64,000 bases of DNA from Aculops lycopersici (GCA_015350385.1 WNKI01000002.1:8334947-8398946), one strand, 5' to 3'; counted from the first letter of the stretch, positions 43,948-55,860 are shown. Made by a program: numbers and translations. Notes: generated by a model from the letters alone, not told the origin.

Positions 43948-45231
43948 TCACTGTTCTGAAAAACAAGTCGATAGGTCGCCGAGTTCACTTAGATTTACTG
44001 AAGTGCTCATATGTTTCTTGATGAATTCATGCTCCAATAATTGTTTATATTTTGGACGTTGGTTCCAATCCTTAGTTAGACAAGCGGAAACAAAGTTCCT
44101 CAATTCCGGACTGAACTCAATATTACTCGGCAAGGTGGGCGGGTCATTGTTTACAACTCTGACTAGCATGTCGAAATCAGTATTGCACTCGGCGTAGGGC
44201 GATCGACCAGTAGCCAACTCAAATAGGGTTATGCCCAAACTCCAAACATCAGCACGAATATCATATGAGGGGGAATTCCATTCAATTCTTTCGGGTGCCA
44301 TGTAGGGTATGCAACCTGCTGCTCGTGTCTTGGCTAACGAGTCAACTAGGCGCCCACTGATACCAAAGTCGCACAATTTTATCTGTCCCTGATCGTTGAT
44401 TAATATATTCGAAGGTTTAACATCGCGATGAATTATATTGTGCTTCTCTTTCAAGTAATATAAAGCATTCACTGCAGAGACAGCTATTGCACCGAGGAAC
44501 TTTTCCGGCAAAGGTTCCTTGCGAGTTCTAAGGAGTTTGTCAAAACAGGTTGTCATGAGCTCTATACAAATCCAAACTTCTGCTTCCTTGATGAAGTAAC
44601 CACAGCATCTAACTATATTATCACATTCGCATTGTAGGACAACCTGCAAATCCATATAGATTCGTTTGTTTTCCTCATCATTAAGTGTTCTTCTCATTTG
44701 TTTAACAGCGCAAATTTTTCCTGTTTCTTTGTGTCTCATCTTAAGAACTTTACCACTGCTACCTGAACCTAGGACTCCAAGTTCCTCGAATACCTCTTCA
44801 GGTGGCAGTGTGGTCGTAATTGGTGGTTGATCTGGACTAACGAAGAACATGTTCTTCTTAAACTCCGAATTGATCCTGGTACTCATTAAACTTGGACTCA
44901 TAGGACTCATTGAAGCTGATGTCCTCGTGCCCGAAAGGCGGCACTCCGTTCGCGAGATTGGGAGATTGTGCCGAGCAGATAGATCGGTGTCCGTGGTGTT
45001 TGATGTTGTTGTTGTTGTGGTTGCATCGCTACCACTAGAGCTCAATGGTAAACTGGTTAATCTATTTGCAACCAGCGGCGACGGTGACGAGGTCGTCGGG
45101 GTTGTATCTGAATCAATTGAGGCTACCGTGTTGGTACCTGGAATCGAAGCTTGCTGATCATTGTCTAGAGACAACTCGAGACCAATTTGCTCAAGTCGCA
45201 TCTTGGTCTTGGGCCAAACGGATGACACCAT
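43948..45231 (-). CDS. MAP2K7: MAP2K7 (MKK7/hemipterous), JNK kinase
   Basis: Dual-specificity kinase that phosphorylates JNK. 427 residues, one exon. The kinase domain starts near residue 147: Gly-rich loop GSGSSGKV (155-162), catalytic Lys177 in CAVKQMRR, HRDVKPSN (HRD 268-270), DFG 288-290, and activation loop LVDSLAKTRAAGC, where Ser298 and Thr302 match the MKK7 S-K-A-K-T phosphosites. AVKQMRR, YYLKEKH and CLTKDWNQRPKY favour MKK7 over MKK4. The N-terminal 140 residues are Ser/Thr-rich with possible MAPK sites (MSPMSPS); a JNK docking motif near KTKMRLEQIGLEL is plausible but unproven. The C-terminal tail after the kinase is short. Confidence 0.93.
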   Translation of the reverse strand: MVSSVWPKTKMRLEQIGLELSLDNDQQASIPGTNTVASIDSDTTPTTSSPSPLVANRLTSLPLSSSGSDATTTTTTSNTTDTDLSARHNLPISRTECRLSGTRTSASMSPMSPSLMSTRINSEFKKNMFFVSPDQPPITTTLPPEEVFEELGVLGSGSSGKVLKMRHKETGKICAVKQMRRTLNDEENKRIYMDLQVVLQCECDNIVRCCGYFIKEAEVWICIELMTTCFDKLLRTRKEPLPEKFLGAIAVSAVNALYYLKEKHNIIHRDVKPSNILINDQGQIKLCDFGISGRLVDSLAKTRAAGCIPYMAPERIEWNSPSYDIRADVWSLGITLFELATGRSPYAECNTDFDMLVRVVNNDPPTLPSNIEFSPELRNFVSACLTKDWNQRPKYKQLLEHEFIKKHMSTSVNLSELGDLSTCFSEQ

Positions 45232-46243
45232 TTTGTTACTCCCTCCGGCTGTTTGCCTACTACTTTTGCTATTACTGGATGAATGTTGTGATTGCTCAAT
45301 GATTATTCTCTTAGTGGTTATTAATATGATAACGAATGAGCATATGATGTAAACATTACACTAACATCATATTCCAGAGAATATTTGTAACTTATAAAAG
45401 GTTGCAATGTGAGTCTTGATGGTGGATGATTACCTTGTACAATTTTTCTAGAAGATGGAAGCAAGGTAGCAGTGATAATAAATAAATTTCATAGGTATTG
45501 ATTGTATCTTTGCAAATATGTTACCCCATGGCTTGTGGATTGGCGGATAAAGAACAAGCTATTCACAACGAACACAATAATATGAACCCAAGAAAGAACG
45601 AATGCAGATAGGTTACTATTGAAGAATGGTGATTCAACACAAGGAGACGCGATATTGTGAAAAGAGTTTTTTGTGTTTTGTACATTTTCATGCTGTCAGA
45701 TCATTGGCATAGTCCATAGAATCGGCACAGTGCGGCAACCAAAAGAGGGCGCCACTAGGAGAATAGACATTTTGCGTGTATGCAGGTAGGGATTGAGAAA
45801 ATCTGAGTGAGCTATTCATAGTGGATCTCTTGAGATAGCCATAACCATAATCACCGAAATGGAGGTTTTTCATTTGATAAGAGTTTAGGGGTAAGAATAG
45901 ATCGTGAAAATTTTCTTTTGTTTCGAGACATCAATATGTAGTTGTAGAGGGAAGCATCAGGTGCAAAGAGGTCTATTTTGTTCTGTAGAACCTCATCCTC
46001 ATGATACGATTAGAATCTCATTTAATTTTTGTCTCGTGCGCCAAGATCTATCATCGAGCATACAATCTGTCACAGTTGTTCAAATTTGACCATTATGCAA
46101 GTTTCGTGCGAATCCAACCACTGGATATAGTTGATGCATCTCAACGGGATATGTGTTGCCAGGATGACGACAGCAACAAGATTGGTGGTGATACCACATA
46201 CTTCCTTTGCATTTACCTATGATAAAATCATTCAGAGTCTCAA
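45232..46243. other. Intergenic between MAP2K7 and the M16 peptidase
   Basis: MAP2K7 5' leader and promoter, and M16 3' flank. A 61-codon minus-strand frame at 45688-45873 has no recognisable domain and no splice link that I could justify. Confidence 0.55.
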
Positions 46244-49200
46244 TTACTCGAGTGCATTCAGGAAGGCCTCGTCGTCCAATTTAATACTCTCAACTTGACA
46301 ATTGACCTCCTCTAAACCCTTACTAATCTCATCCAGCTTGGAAGGGTTACAGCAAACAACCGTTCTCCGGTTGGGATCCTCGAACAGAGGGCGCATGTAC
46401 TTGGGTCCGACACGTCGTAAGTCTTCCTTTGTCACGTTAGCCACCCGTCGAATTAAGTCTCGATTAAAGTCGATATCTAATTTCCTGATGTAGGCAATCA
46501 AGGATTGCAAAGATTTACCTGCAGCGCTCTTCTCGCGCTTAATGAATTCAAATATAAGACTTGATTTGGCGGCATCAAATAAACTGTCTTCAAATTCCTC
46601 CTCGCCGCTTAGGTGCTTATTGACAATTTCCTCCGCCTTTTTATAAGCGTCGACGACATGAGTACTCTTGGCAAGGACGAAGTACATCAAGCCATCGGCA
46701 GGTGATATTTGTATAGAGTAGCTATATGATAAACCAAGTCCACGGAGGTTGCGCCACAATGGCCCCTCCAGTTGGGTGAGATATTGAATGAGGACGTAAA
46801 CGGCTGCCAAATCTGGATGCATAGGTGAATTGATTGATTTGACAAGTTGTTGGAGGTAGTTGCTTTCCACGGAACCGACACCAATTATTGCGGCCTTCGG
46901 TTTGTCAACAATCTGAGCCATCATATGACACGGTGTAATATCATCCAAGTTTATGTGCTCCTTAGGACTTGATTGAATTACACTGTCAGGTATGAGCTTG
47001 ATCCATGGCTCGTGTAACTTACCAACATCAACCTTGCTCTTATCTAGCGCTATATGCACCAGAATATTATTTGGTTTAACAAGCTTGTCTCTAACAAATT
47101 CGAAACTCTTGATCACCGACTGGGGATCATTCTTCATGTCTTTTAGTAATTGCTTTAGAAATCTTTGTTGCCTGACGAAGTTTGTTGCCCATTGGTTAGA
47201 ATTTGATTGATAAGTTAAAGCGTTCAGAGTGGCTGATGAAACCTTGCTTCCGGATCGCTTGTACTGTGTGATGTCGCTCACTAGTCGTGTTGCAACTGTC
47301 TTGATTCTATCAACAGTAAACACAACCTTGTATAGTATCTCGCGGAACCACTCGATTGCCTTGTCATATTTATCCAATTCCACTTGCATCATTACACCGA
47401 ATAGCGAGCCAATAGAGCCAACAGAGTAGGTAGAACTTGATGAGAGACCGATGCCAGCTCCGCATGCAACAGTGTCGGCAAACATTTCTGCCACAATCTT
47501 CTCGTAAGGAATAACAGTTCCGTTTCGATCTATTGGACTCTCAAGAATCATTTCAGTCAAGATTGGTAGATATAACCGTTCAGGTTTTTCCAATATGTTT
47601 GCAGTGTTCAACAAGACGTTGATGGTTATAAAATTAGTCTTGATACTATCATATTGGATTCTGAACGGAGCTTTGTCTGCATCGAGTACAACTCTCTCGA
47701 TAGGGTGAAATTTGATGTTGTCCGGTGATGGAATTTTTACAGAACATAGCAATTCTTGAGGTGCAGGTATCTCGTTAGCCTCTACGGCTGCCTTGAGTTT
47801 CTCTTTGATCATGGGTAATTCATCCTTGAGCTTTGCTTTTTGTTCCTCCACTCTGGACTTTTCAGCTTCCGATGAAGACTTCATTTCAGCCGGACTCGGT
47901 TCGCCAACAATACAGACATATCTCGACAAGGAGCCAACCATGTACTTGTTGATTAGATCGCGCCAATATTTTTCAGTGTAAGTGATGAACTCCTTCAGTA
48001 ACGGAATCTCTTGGCATCTTGTTTTTAGCTCACCTCTTCCGTAAAGAAAATGACCAATAACTGGGCCAACAACAATGGTGTGAGGCGAAGTTTCAGCTAC
48101 TGATAGAATCCTAACAATCTTGCGAGAGATGATGGTTTGCATGCGCTCCATGTCGAACACCTCTCGGCCATCAACTATATTCTTGAGTAATTTTTGTAAC
48201 TTTGGCAATACCTTATCATAATACTCCTTGCCTACGCTGTCGAATGAGAGATAGAAGCATGAAACTGAGTTCTCAATTATATTATGCGAAACAGAACTAC
48301 AATACGGCTCATCACACTCGACGAAATCTCGTTGAATGGGTGAGATTGCAGTAGAGTTAAGGTAATCCAAGGCCACAGTCAAGGCTATTAGTTCTTTGTA
48401 GTCGGTTACGACATTTGGACCTCTATAGCCAATATAAACAAGACCATCATCGTCAGTATCACTTGCATATAAGAGACGGCGTCCAACAGAACACTCGAGT
48501 GGCTCGATTGGTGATTGCCATGGTCGGTCAAACTCTAGCTTGTGTAAACCTTTCTGGACAATCTTGTCCTCGATGGGCTTGATTACATCAAAGATCTTCT
48601 GAGGGTCCACGGGCCCGGAAGCTATTACGCACAAGTTCTTGGAGTGATAGAATTCCTTGTGGTAGTTGCGGACCTTGACATTGCTTGTAGATTCGCGAAG
48701 GTTGCCCATGATGCCACCAGTCTCCGACTTGTAGCCGCATCTACCTGGATACATTGAACGTAGCATTTCTAAATAGCATCGACTATCTCCAGTGTTTTCC
48801 CTGGCTTGCATCTCACAATAAACAATACCTGCATCTTCACCCTCACCGTTAATATGATGAACTTCAGTCATATATGCAGAGTCAGTTAGTGTTGGAAATA
48901 GGATATGGTCCAAGTAGATCGGTAATAGACTGAGGAATCCATCGCTACCGGCCGTTGAGAATGTATAGTTGGTGTGGTCAGTGTCAGTATAAGCATTGGT
49001 GCCATCTGCCAAACAACGATTAGCTAATAGGTCTAGGACGCCCTTATATGGATAATCCTCGCTACCCATGAAGACTAGATGCTCGAGAGTATGAGGTAAG
49101 CCATCGTCATCGAAGGCCTCAGTCGCAAAAACTAAATCTCCTTTTACGATGGGACAATCTATCTGTGCCGTGACAACTCTCAGACCTAATATACGGTATG

Positions 49201-49356
49201 GATTTCATTGATGTTAGTTGTGATATGATCAAATGATTAGATTGGAAGCACTTTACATTGGGATGGACACTCACCGGTTATCTTATTGACATACAACGTG
49301 ACCGGTATGTCGCCATCTGTCATCACTTGTTCTGCGATATAATAATCTTGGGACAT
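46244..49356 (-). CDS. M16-family metallopeptidase (C05D11.1-like), 2 exons
   Basis: Pitrilysin/insulysin superfamily zinc peptidase. Exon 1 49356-49275 (MSQDYYIAEQV... NKITG) ends with donor CCG|GTGAGT. Exon 2, 49185-46244, follows an 89-base intron ending ATATTAG; the phase-1 join gives NKITGLRVVTAQID. 1007 residues, near the family's usual size. The inverted zinc motif HxxEH is HTLEH at residues 59-63, in GLPHTLEHLVFMGSEDYPYKG; a likely third ligand Glu lies in IVYCEMQARE. Two tandem M16 halves are expected; the second is degenerate. Sequence style (YPYKGVLDLLANR, RSMYPG) resembles the little-studied metazoan C05D11.1 group rather than insulysin, nardilysin or PreP. Substrate unknown. No mitochondrial leader is evident, so it is probably cytosolic. 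Confidence 0.9.
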
Positions 49357-49631
49357 CTTGGGTTGATATGATTAGTCCCTGGTGTGGCTTAATGATGTAT
49401 ATGATCGATGTAAATGACAGATTGATTTGAAGAAGGACAAAAGACGAGGTGGCTCCAGTTGAATAGAGTATGGTCCTCGTTAAAATCTCGCAATAACGTG
49501 TGCGTTGTTGCGGCATGCATGATGCATCGCGTTCAGCATACACCGCACTTTCTGCTAGACTCCGCATACATCTCAAAAAAGTAATGCAAGTTCTTCCGTA
49601 TCAACTTATAGTCTTTAGAATGGCCAAAAAC

Positions 49632-49637
49632 TTTATT
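49632..49637 (-). promoter_or_regulatory. Poly(A) signal overlapping a stop codon (minus strand)
   Basis: On the minus strand the sequence reads GACTAATAAAG, so AATAAA shares bases with the TAA stop of the Na+/K+-ATPase beta gene. Confidence 0.5.
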
Positions 49638-50487
49638 AGTCTATAAGTAGTTCAAACCTAGCCATCCCACGGGATCTCGTGGGATCTATTTCGATATTCT
49701 TAGCCCAAGCTTTGCACTCGACGAATATGAGGACTCCAGGTTTAGGATTCTTGAAATGCGCCATAACAAAGGGCGACTGATAACCGGGTTGATTTGTAAA
49801 TGGAAAATACTTTGTTTCTATACCCTGAGGGTAGTAGTCGATGGGTCCAATGTTTTCCCTGTCCACATGCGATTGACCATCGCAAGTAACTTGGATTTGA
49901 TTATCATGAAAAGGCGCCTTGACTGGATAGTCCTTCGGACGAATTGTGTAAGGCTCTGGCTTCCAGCCATATATGCGATTGAGTTTTACCAAAATACAAG
50001 GCTTTCCGAGGTGATAGGAAAAGTTTTGTGATTCGGAGCATTCGTTGGGTATAACACGTAATTCAAAGGGACAAAATTTGGATGGATCCCTCTCACCGTA
50101 GGCATTGCAATCTCCCTGGGCGTGCTGGCCTGCACCTGACTCGAGCTCCTGGTATGGCTTCAAGTATTCATTTATATTCTCGGCCCAGTATTGCCAATCT
50201 CCGCTTAAACTGCTTCTGAATTTGATGAGTGAGCTATCCATTCGAGATCTTGGTGGACGAGGCCTTATGGATAAGCCAGGGCTTGCTCCAATAGGACTGT
50301 TGGTGAGCTGTAAAAAAGGAACACGTTCATCAATAAACTGTTGGAACACTGTCATGTAGACAATCCAAAATGCAATAGTCGTGAGCCACAGGACTCCATA
50401 AAATGCGAACAGTTTTGCCCAAGATGATGAAGAGCGTGATTTGGCTAACTCCTTGATGGATTTCTCAAGTTCCATCATTGTTGTCAT
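49636..50487 (-). CDS. Na+/K+-ATPase beta subunit (nervana-like)
   Basis: Type II membrane glycoprotein needed for assembly and surface delivery of the sodium pump alpha subunit. 283 residues, one exon. A short cytosolic head is followed by one TM at about residues 24-49 (LFAFYGVLWLTTIAFWIVY, with the aromatic-rich face that contacts alpha). Six conserved ectodomain cysteines are in order: GDCNAYG, KFCPF, NECSES, GKPCILVKLNRIYGW, VTCDGQ and VECKAW. One sequon (NFS) lies between cysteines 3 and 4. PYPGYYP-type regions are replaced by YYPQGIETKYFPF. Two Met are near the start (MTTMMEL); either is possible. Which paralogue (nrv1, 2 or 3) cannot be said. Confidence 0.93.
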   Translation of the reverse strand: MTTMMELEKSIKELAKSRSSSSWAKLFAFYGVLWLTTIAFWIVYMTVFQQFIDERVPFLQLTNSPIGASPGLSIRPRPPRSRMDSSLIKFRSSLSGDWQYWAENINEYLKPYQELESGAGQHAQGDCNAYGERDPSKFCPFELRVIPNECSESQNFSYHLGKPCILVKLNRIYGWKPEPYTIRPKDYPVKAPFHDNQIQVTCDGQSHVDRENIGPIDYYPQGIETKYFPFTNQPGYQSPFVMAHFKNPKPGVLIFVECKAWAKNIEIDPTRSRGMARFELLID

Positions 50488-51014
50488 GAAGGTTCTTTGA
50501 ATAACTTTAATTTAATAACTGTCTTCTATTGAGTTGCAACAACAAGTTGTTGTACACATGTCAGCGTTTTGATATTTGGAATGTATAGTCGCTTTATGGA
50601 AACGAATAATACTTTTAGGATACTCAATCAATAAATAGCAATGAGATGAAACAATTGGAATGCATTCTTGCTCTGATGCTCACAATCGAGCATCAAGTGG
50701 TCAATTGAACGACATGATCCAATCCTGCAGGAAGCCTCACAAAAAAATTGTGTAAAATCAGGTTGTGTGGCCAAGGGATCGAACTTGGAGTGCGTCGCCG
50801 CGCCCAATATTTTCTGCAGGTTGACTCACGCATACACACCCTTAGTAACGGAACCCCAGTATCTTGGGAATCATAATCTCGTAGTAATATGTATAATAAT
50901 GTTCACCAATGGATGACCATTTATTTGAGTGATATGGACGGATGTATATACAGGGGATGGGAGAGAGGTCATGATTATAAATATACTAAAACAACAACTT
51001 TAGCGACTAAAGAT
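50488..51014. other. Intergenic between ATP1B and SUDS3
   Basis: ATP1B promoter side and SUDS3 3' flank. A minus-strand AATAAA at 50920-50925 probably ends SUDS3. A tRNA-like but degenerate segment lies at about 50761-50841; I do not call it as a tRNA gene. Confidence 0.5.
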
Positions 51015-51653
51015 CTATTTTTCCTTTGGCTTCTTGCCCGTTTGAGCTTTTTGTAGAGCCTTAAGATCGTCATTTATGTCTTTGTCCTCAAGCTGGTGGT
51101 TTAGTTGGGCAGGCGAGGTTCTTCTTCTCTTGTCAGGCACTGGAGCTGGCTCGTTAGGACGCCGGCGAAGCTTTCTGGTTGTAGGTGGTTTTGGATCGGC
51201 TATATCTGTCAACAACTCCATGGTACAGCGTTCATTTTCAATCATTCGTCTCCTGTCCTCGAGCTCTAGTATGAGACTTTCACGGAGTTCGATCTTCCTA
51301 TCTTCGAACTCTCTAAGGGCCGCCTTCTTTTCATTAACATATTCTCTCTCTACCCGTTCGGTTTCGTATAGTTGGAAGGCCTCGTTTAATAACATTCTCT
51401 CCTGGCGTTGCGTTTCAATTCGCTTCAACTGTCTCATGAATTCTGGATGAACGCCGGCGTCTAATTGGTATAATTGCTCTCTAAGATTGTTCAACTTATC
51501 AAGGTACATTTGCTCCCTAAGCTCTGTGTAATTGTTGTTGCTATTTGAGTATTCGTTCTCATATTCATGCCGTGGCATCTCGGACTCAGACGCGTCCTCT
51601 GTATCGACATCGGAATCGATGGCCGCTCTGGGTCCATCATCGTCAAAATACAT
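51015..51653 (-). CDS. SUDS3: SUDS3 (Sds3), Sin3-HDAC complex subunit
   Basis: Co-repressor component that dimerises through a coiled coil and supports HDAC1/2 activity in the Sin3 complex. 212 residues, one exon. After an acidic head come the Sds3 coiled coil (YTELREQMYLDKLNNLREQL, VEREYVNEKKAALREFEDRK, LILELEDRRRMIENERCTME) and the conserved TRKLRRRPNEPAPVPDKRRR and SPAQLNHQLEDKDINDDL elements, which separate SUDS3 from BRMS1. Shorter than human SUDS3 (328), lacking the extended C-terminal part. Head-to-tail with XPO7 on the same strand. Confidence 0.92.
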   Translation of the reverse strand: MYFDDDGPRAAIDSDVDTEDASESEMPRHEYENEYSNSNNNYTELREQMYLDKLNNLREQLYQLDAGVHPEFMRQLKRIETQRQERMLLNEAFQLYETERVEREYVNEKKAALREFEDRKIELRESLILELEDRRRMIENERCTMELLTDIADPKPPTTRKLRRRPNEPAPVPDKRRRTSPAQLNHQLEDKDINDDLKALQKAQTGKKPKEK

Positions 51654-51982
51654 GTTGCTATTCTAAGTCCTCCAATATATGAGTTGGTTGTGAGTTGGTT
51701 GTCTTTTCGTGCTGACAAAATAATATTGTTTTCATCACTAACCGAAATATTTATCCAGTTGCATGAAATTACAAATTGCAGCTAAGTGTCCACAGTGGAG
51801 CTTTTATTATGATCGTCGCAAGCACAAAATCGCTCTCTGCCGTCAGCAAAACATTGAATTGAATGACGCGTGCTAAAGCAAGTTTTCGCACTTCTAATTT
51901 GCACGAGTGAGTCGCGGTAAAACACTGCTCTTACGTGTATAGAAATTTTACTATCCCTATATTCGAATCATCTTTATTCAGC
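51654..51982 (-). other. Short intergenic, SUDS3 promoter / XPO7 3' end
   Basis: About 330 bases between two same-strand genes. A minus-strand AATAAA at 51973-51978 lies only five bases past the XPO7 stop. Nothing else seen. Confidence 0.55.
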
Positions 51983-54900
51983 TCAACTTCGATTACAATC
52001 TTCGATGGTAACGCTTATTTTTAAACCCTCACTAACGTCTCTTCGAAATGCTAAAACATTTTGTATAAACTTATCTCGATTGCTCTGAGATAAATTTCTA
52101 GATATACCGTCCATCAAGGTCTTAAACCACTCAGTTACAACAGCCTGCCTCTCGACTGGTTGCGAGTTTAATACCGAATTTCTCAACTGTTGGAAGTGCT
52201 CCTCGAATAGCAATATCAACCCTAAGAAAGGCAATGGCAACTGTGGGTGACTAGCTTGATCACTGCTCATGATCAGGTCTAACATGATCGCCATCATTGA
52301 GTGAAATATTTGAGAATGGTTGGTTAGGACAGCTTGGCTAACTTTGCGTTTCTCCTCGTCCTCCTTAGCCCTTTCTGGGGAGCCAATCTTGCGAGGCACC
52401 TTTGAGAGCCACTTGAACAATTGTGAGACGATATTATTGATGGTTACAAAGCAACTGGTGCTTATGCGCTCCTCTGAGACTGTAATACCTGCCTGTAATG
52501 AGGTCAACATGCAACTAAGTATCTGGGGCTCGAGTTTGGTTAAAAACTCACAATGATTCAAGGATAAAACTTCCAGCAAGGAATAGTATTGAAGGCTTAG
52601 CTTTGGATAGCTCTGTGGGATCGTGTGTGATGTAGATTAAGATTAGTATCACATTGTAGGCTTATCCTAAGATAATGTAGAAATGGTGGTTGTAAACGAA
52701 AGTTGCATGATAACTTACCAAAATATCACAATTGATGATGGAGATGAACATCTTGACAAACATCTGAAGGAGATCGTTGAGCGCGGGATCACCGTAGAGT
52801 TGGAAGACAGTAAAGTTTATCTTGGCTCTGAGAGAGGCCTGAATTATCTTGAAGATAATTGAGATAGCTTTTAGCTTGCACTGGTATATGTTAGCCGGTT
52901 GGATGTCTGTCAGAGTAAGTAGCATCTCGCCGAAACCTACAATGAGAGAGCTAACCTCTTTGAATAGATAAATCGCCTCCGATGAAGCCGAATCATAATA
53001 GTTTCTCTTTTCCCTATTATCAACCAACTCGCCAACTAGCCTTAAGGCAGGAGTTGTAACATTGGGATCATTATACCATATCTCTAGAGCTCTCTTGATC
53101 ACAGGTGTGTAAGTGGGATAAATCCACTCAAAAAGTAGAAAGTAATATTGGGGCTTAACAAATTCTTTGGCCAAACCTCTAATATCTCGGCAAATGCCTA
53201 TGAATGCTCTCTTAGCTTCTTGATTTTGGACAATATCAGGACTGGGATTCACTAGAATAACTTGACGCAACTGTTCCAGAGACATATCGAGAGGCATCAT
53301 AAACTCATCAAACTTTTCTTCGCTTCCGTTACGCATGCTCTCGATCAACAGGCGTCCAAGGGAACTATAGAATGATGTTCGGTACCTCATAAATTCAATG
53401 CTAATCGAGTTGCTCAGAAATGGAAAATTCTCCGGAGTATGATTTGAGAGCATAAATTTAACCTCCTCAAGGTCGGCAATCTTAGTCAGGCTAGTAAACC
53501 CTAGAGACAACTCATTCAATATGGAGAGAGTGCTCTTGATTATTGGCTCGCTTGAGCTCCAGCAATTTAGGTTGGTAATAATCTTTGTTATAAATACACT
53601 CAGCAATCTTGATTCATCATTCAATCCTAGAACTTCACTTAGCTTTTTGTGCATCTTGTTACCATAGAGAGCATGATCAGCCATATAACATTTCCGGTAA
53701 GTATCGTAAAAGTTGAGAAAAGACAACTCCAGCTTCTCACACCTTCGGCCTTGAAGCAGCTGCGAATCGGACAGTCTAATGAGTTGCATAACCCTACACG
53801 CTAGCTCCCCCTCGAGACTTTCGTCATCTCCCTTGACAAATATGCGCCCATTGATGGATGCACCTATGATGTAAATTAACCAGGTTAGTTGGGACTCAAT
53901 GATGGCCAGCTCGGCGGTTGCATTTTGAGCTATGTGTAGCTCCTCATACCGTTTGGCGGTTTGTTCAAATACAGTGAGAAGAAATTCACCTGTGGTCTTG
54001 AATGACTGCCTAGATATATGTGCTAGCTGTTCCATTTGTTGCATCAACATTGGCGTATCATCTAATGGATCTTCGGCGCCCTCCTGTACCACTGCTATGG
54101 CACCTTCGAGTCTATAGGTTATGTAGGCCTTCATTACCTCTGGTGCGTATTTATCTAGGTAATGTTCGTTGAGACCCTTGCAATAGGTGGCAGAACTCAC
54201 CAGTTTCTGCCAGAGCATCAACAGGTAATGCATGGAATTAGGTGCACAATGCCAGGCTCTAAAGGCATGACAGGTGAAATCCTTGATAAGTCTGATAAGG
54301 TCATGGTAGGATGACACTTTTGTTAGTTCGGTGAGCTGAAAATTGGCCTTGAATCTCACTAATAAGCGGCAGAATTCGTGATATGTTGACGAGTCAGAAA
54401 GTCCAGCAGGGTTCTCGAGGATTCCCTTGACACCATCAACTATTCGATTCAAGAATTGTAATCTCTCCGGATTGTTGAATATAGATCTTCGGACGGATGT
54501 CATCTGAACGATGCATGATAGACTATAACATGCAATCGTAGGCGGAAGTATGTGGTATAACTTGAAGAACAGATCTAGTGTAGTCGGCTCGAGGAAGTGG
54601 CGTCGCCAGCTGCTTGGGATTTGCACTGTTGGTAAGTCGTCCGAATTGGATTCATCGGGTGAGGTGCCGATGAAGTCGAATGACAGACTGTTGAGCGCCA
54701 GCTTGAGGGCAACTTCAATGAGTTTCATCCTTTCTGGACTCCTATCGTTGGTTTGTAGAGCTGTCAACGAGGCCTGGAGGGTCTCGCAGGCCATGCCGAA
54801 GATTTCGATTAGATACTGGTCACGAAAAGTGGAACTTATTCTGCGCTGTCTAGTCAATGATCTATGGAGAACTGGGTCACCTTCAACTTGGTTGATCTCC

Positions 54901-55608
54901 TGAACGAGCTGAGACAGCAACAACACCCCAATTATACGCCTTTCGGTACTAAATTGGAAGAAGTTCTGGTATACGAGGGGTATCACTTGCTGAGACTCTG
55001 TCGAGTCGAACCAGATCAGCTTGGTTATCTTGGCAAACAACTTGGTCAACGATTGCACAACGAAAGGGGCCAAACTCTGGCTTTTAGCTAGAAAATTCAG
55101 AGAATAATCTCTAACATCTATTCTCTGGCGAAGAGTTAAATTTGAGCTTTGTTTACCCACAATCTTGACCAATGTTTGAGCGGCTAACAATTGGGCGTAA
55201 GGCGAGTTGCTTCTCTCCATCAATATCAGGCACTTGTTCAAGCTACCTGGCGAGGAGCTAAACTCTAACATTGCCCTCTCAGCCTTGCTCCTCTCCTGCG
55301 GGTCGACACATTCATACATTTGATTACATAATGATTCAATTTGTTGTATCTCGTGTTCCTGAATTTGTTGCTGTTGTTGTTGCTGTTGTTGTTGGTCGCC
55401 AACTACCAACTGGCCCGAGACAGATCCTAAAGCTTCAACCATGGCGTTAAAAGCAAACGATTGCTCTTGGTCGCCCTTCGGTGGCTCCTGAGAAGTAATT
55501 GTGATTAAATTTTTATTAGATAGTTGGTTTGATAGAAAATTTTTCCCTCAATTATTGTGGTCGTTAGGATTGCAGAACAGGATTTACTTTTTTGTGTTGT
55601 CGCCGCAT
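51983..55608 (-). CDS. XPO7: Exportin-7 (XPO7/RanBP16), 3 exons
   Basis: Importin-beta-family export receptor that works with Ran-GTP. Proposed exons: 55608-55588 (MRRQHKK, donor |GTAAAT), 55487-52719 (starts EPPKGDQEQSFAF) and 52612-51983 (starts SYPKLSLQYYSLLEVLS). Both introns are phase 0, 99 and 106 bases, and the joins keep frame, giving about 1139 residues (human 1087). The middle exon carries family blocks such as SPYAQLLAAQTLVKIV, LLLSQLVQEINQ, SLSFDFIGTSPDESNSDDLPTVQIPSSW (shown here only in part: FDFIGTSPDES), CYSLSCIVQMTSVRRS and LTWLIYIIGASINGR. A poly-Gln run (about 10 Gln) sits ahead of the HEAT array. If exon 1 is wrong, the Met in AFNAMVEALG at 55442 is the start. The 5' end is duplicated at 62.8-63.2 kb. 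Confidence 0.93.
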
Positions 55609-55860
55609 GCCATTGAAAAGGCATCAATCGCTGCGACGGTTGCGGGCGCATAGCCCACATGTTGGCCAAGAGTTGTCTTTGTGTTCCGAGTTGGTGGCAC
55701 TGAAATTGAAGACGCGAAGGAAATCTTGGGAATTTGTTCCATTTTCAGCTATGGATACCTTTGTAAGAATTCCATCACGTAAAATTGCGACTGTACCATG
55801 GACTCTTATGAAGTCTTCGACTTACCCATTCCATGTCGCCTGAAACTAAGGTGGATTGTC
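55589..55860 (+). pseudogene. THOC3 start remnant and divergent promoter, left copy
   Basis: About 300 bases here are almost identical to 63160-63310. Beyond the XPO7 start the copy carries an ATG at 55798-55800 followed by MDSYEVFD, matching the intact THOC3 start MDSIEDYL only briefly before the similarity is lost. There are no WD repeats downstream. I read it as the decayed THOC3 half of a duplicated divergent gene pair. Confidence 0.65.

Noticed and set aside
45688..45873. 61-codon frame between MAP2K7 and the M16 gene as an alternative MAP2K7 N-terminus
   Set aside because: No donor found in the right phase and no JNK-docking motif.
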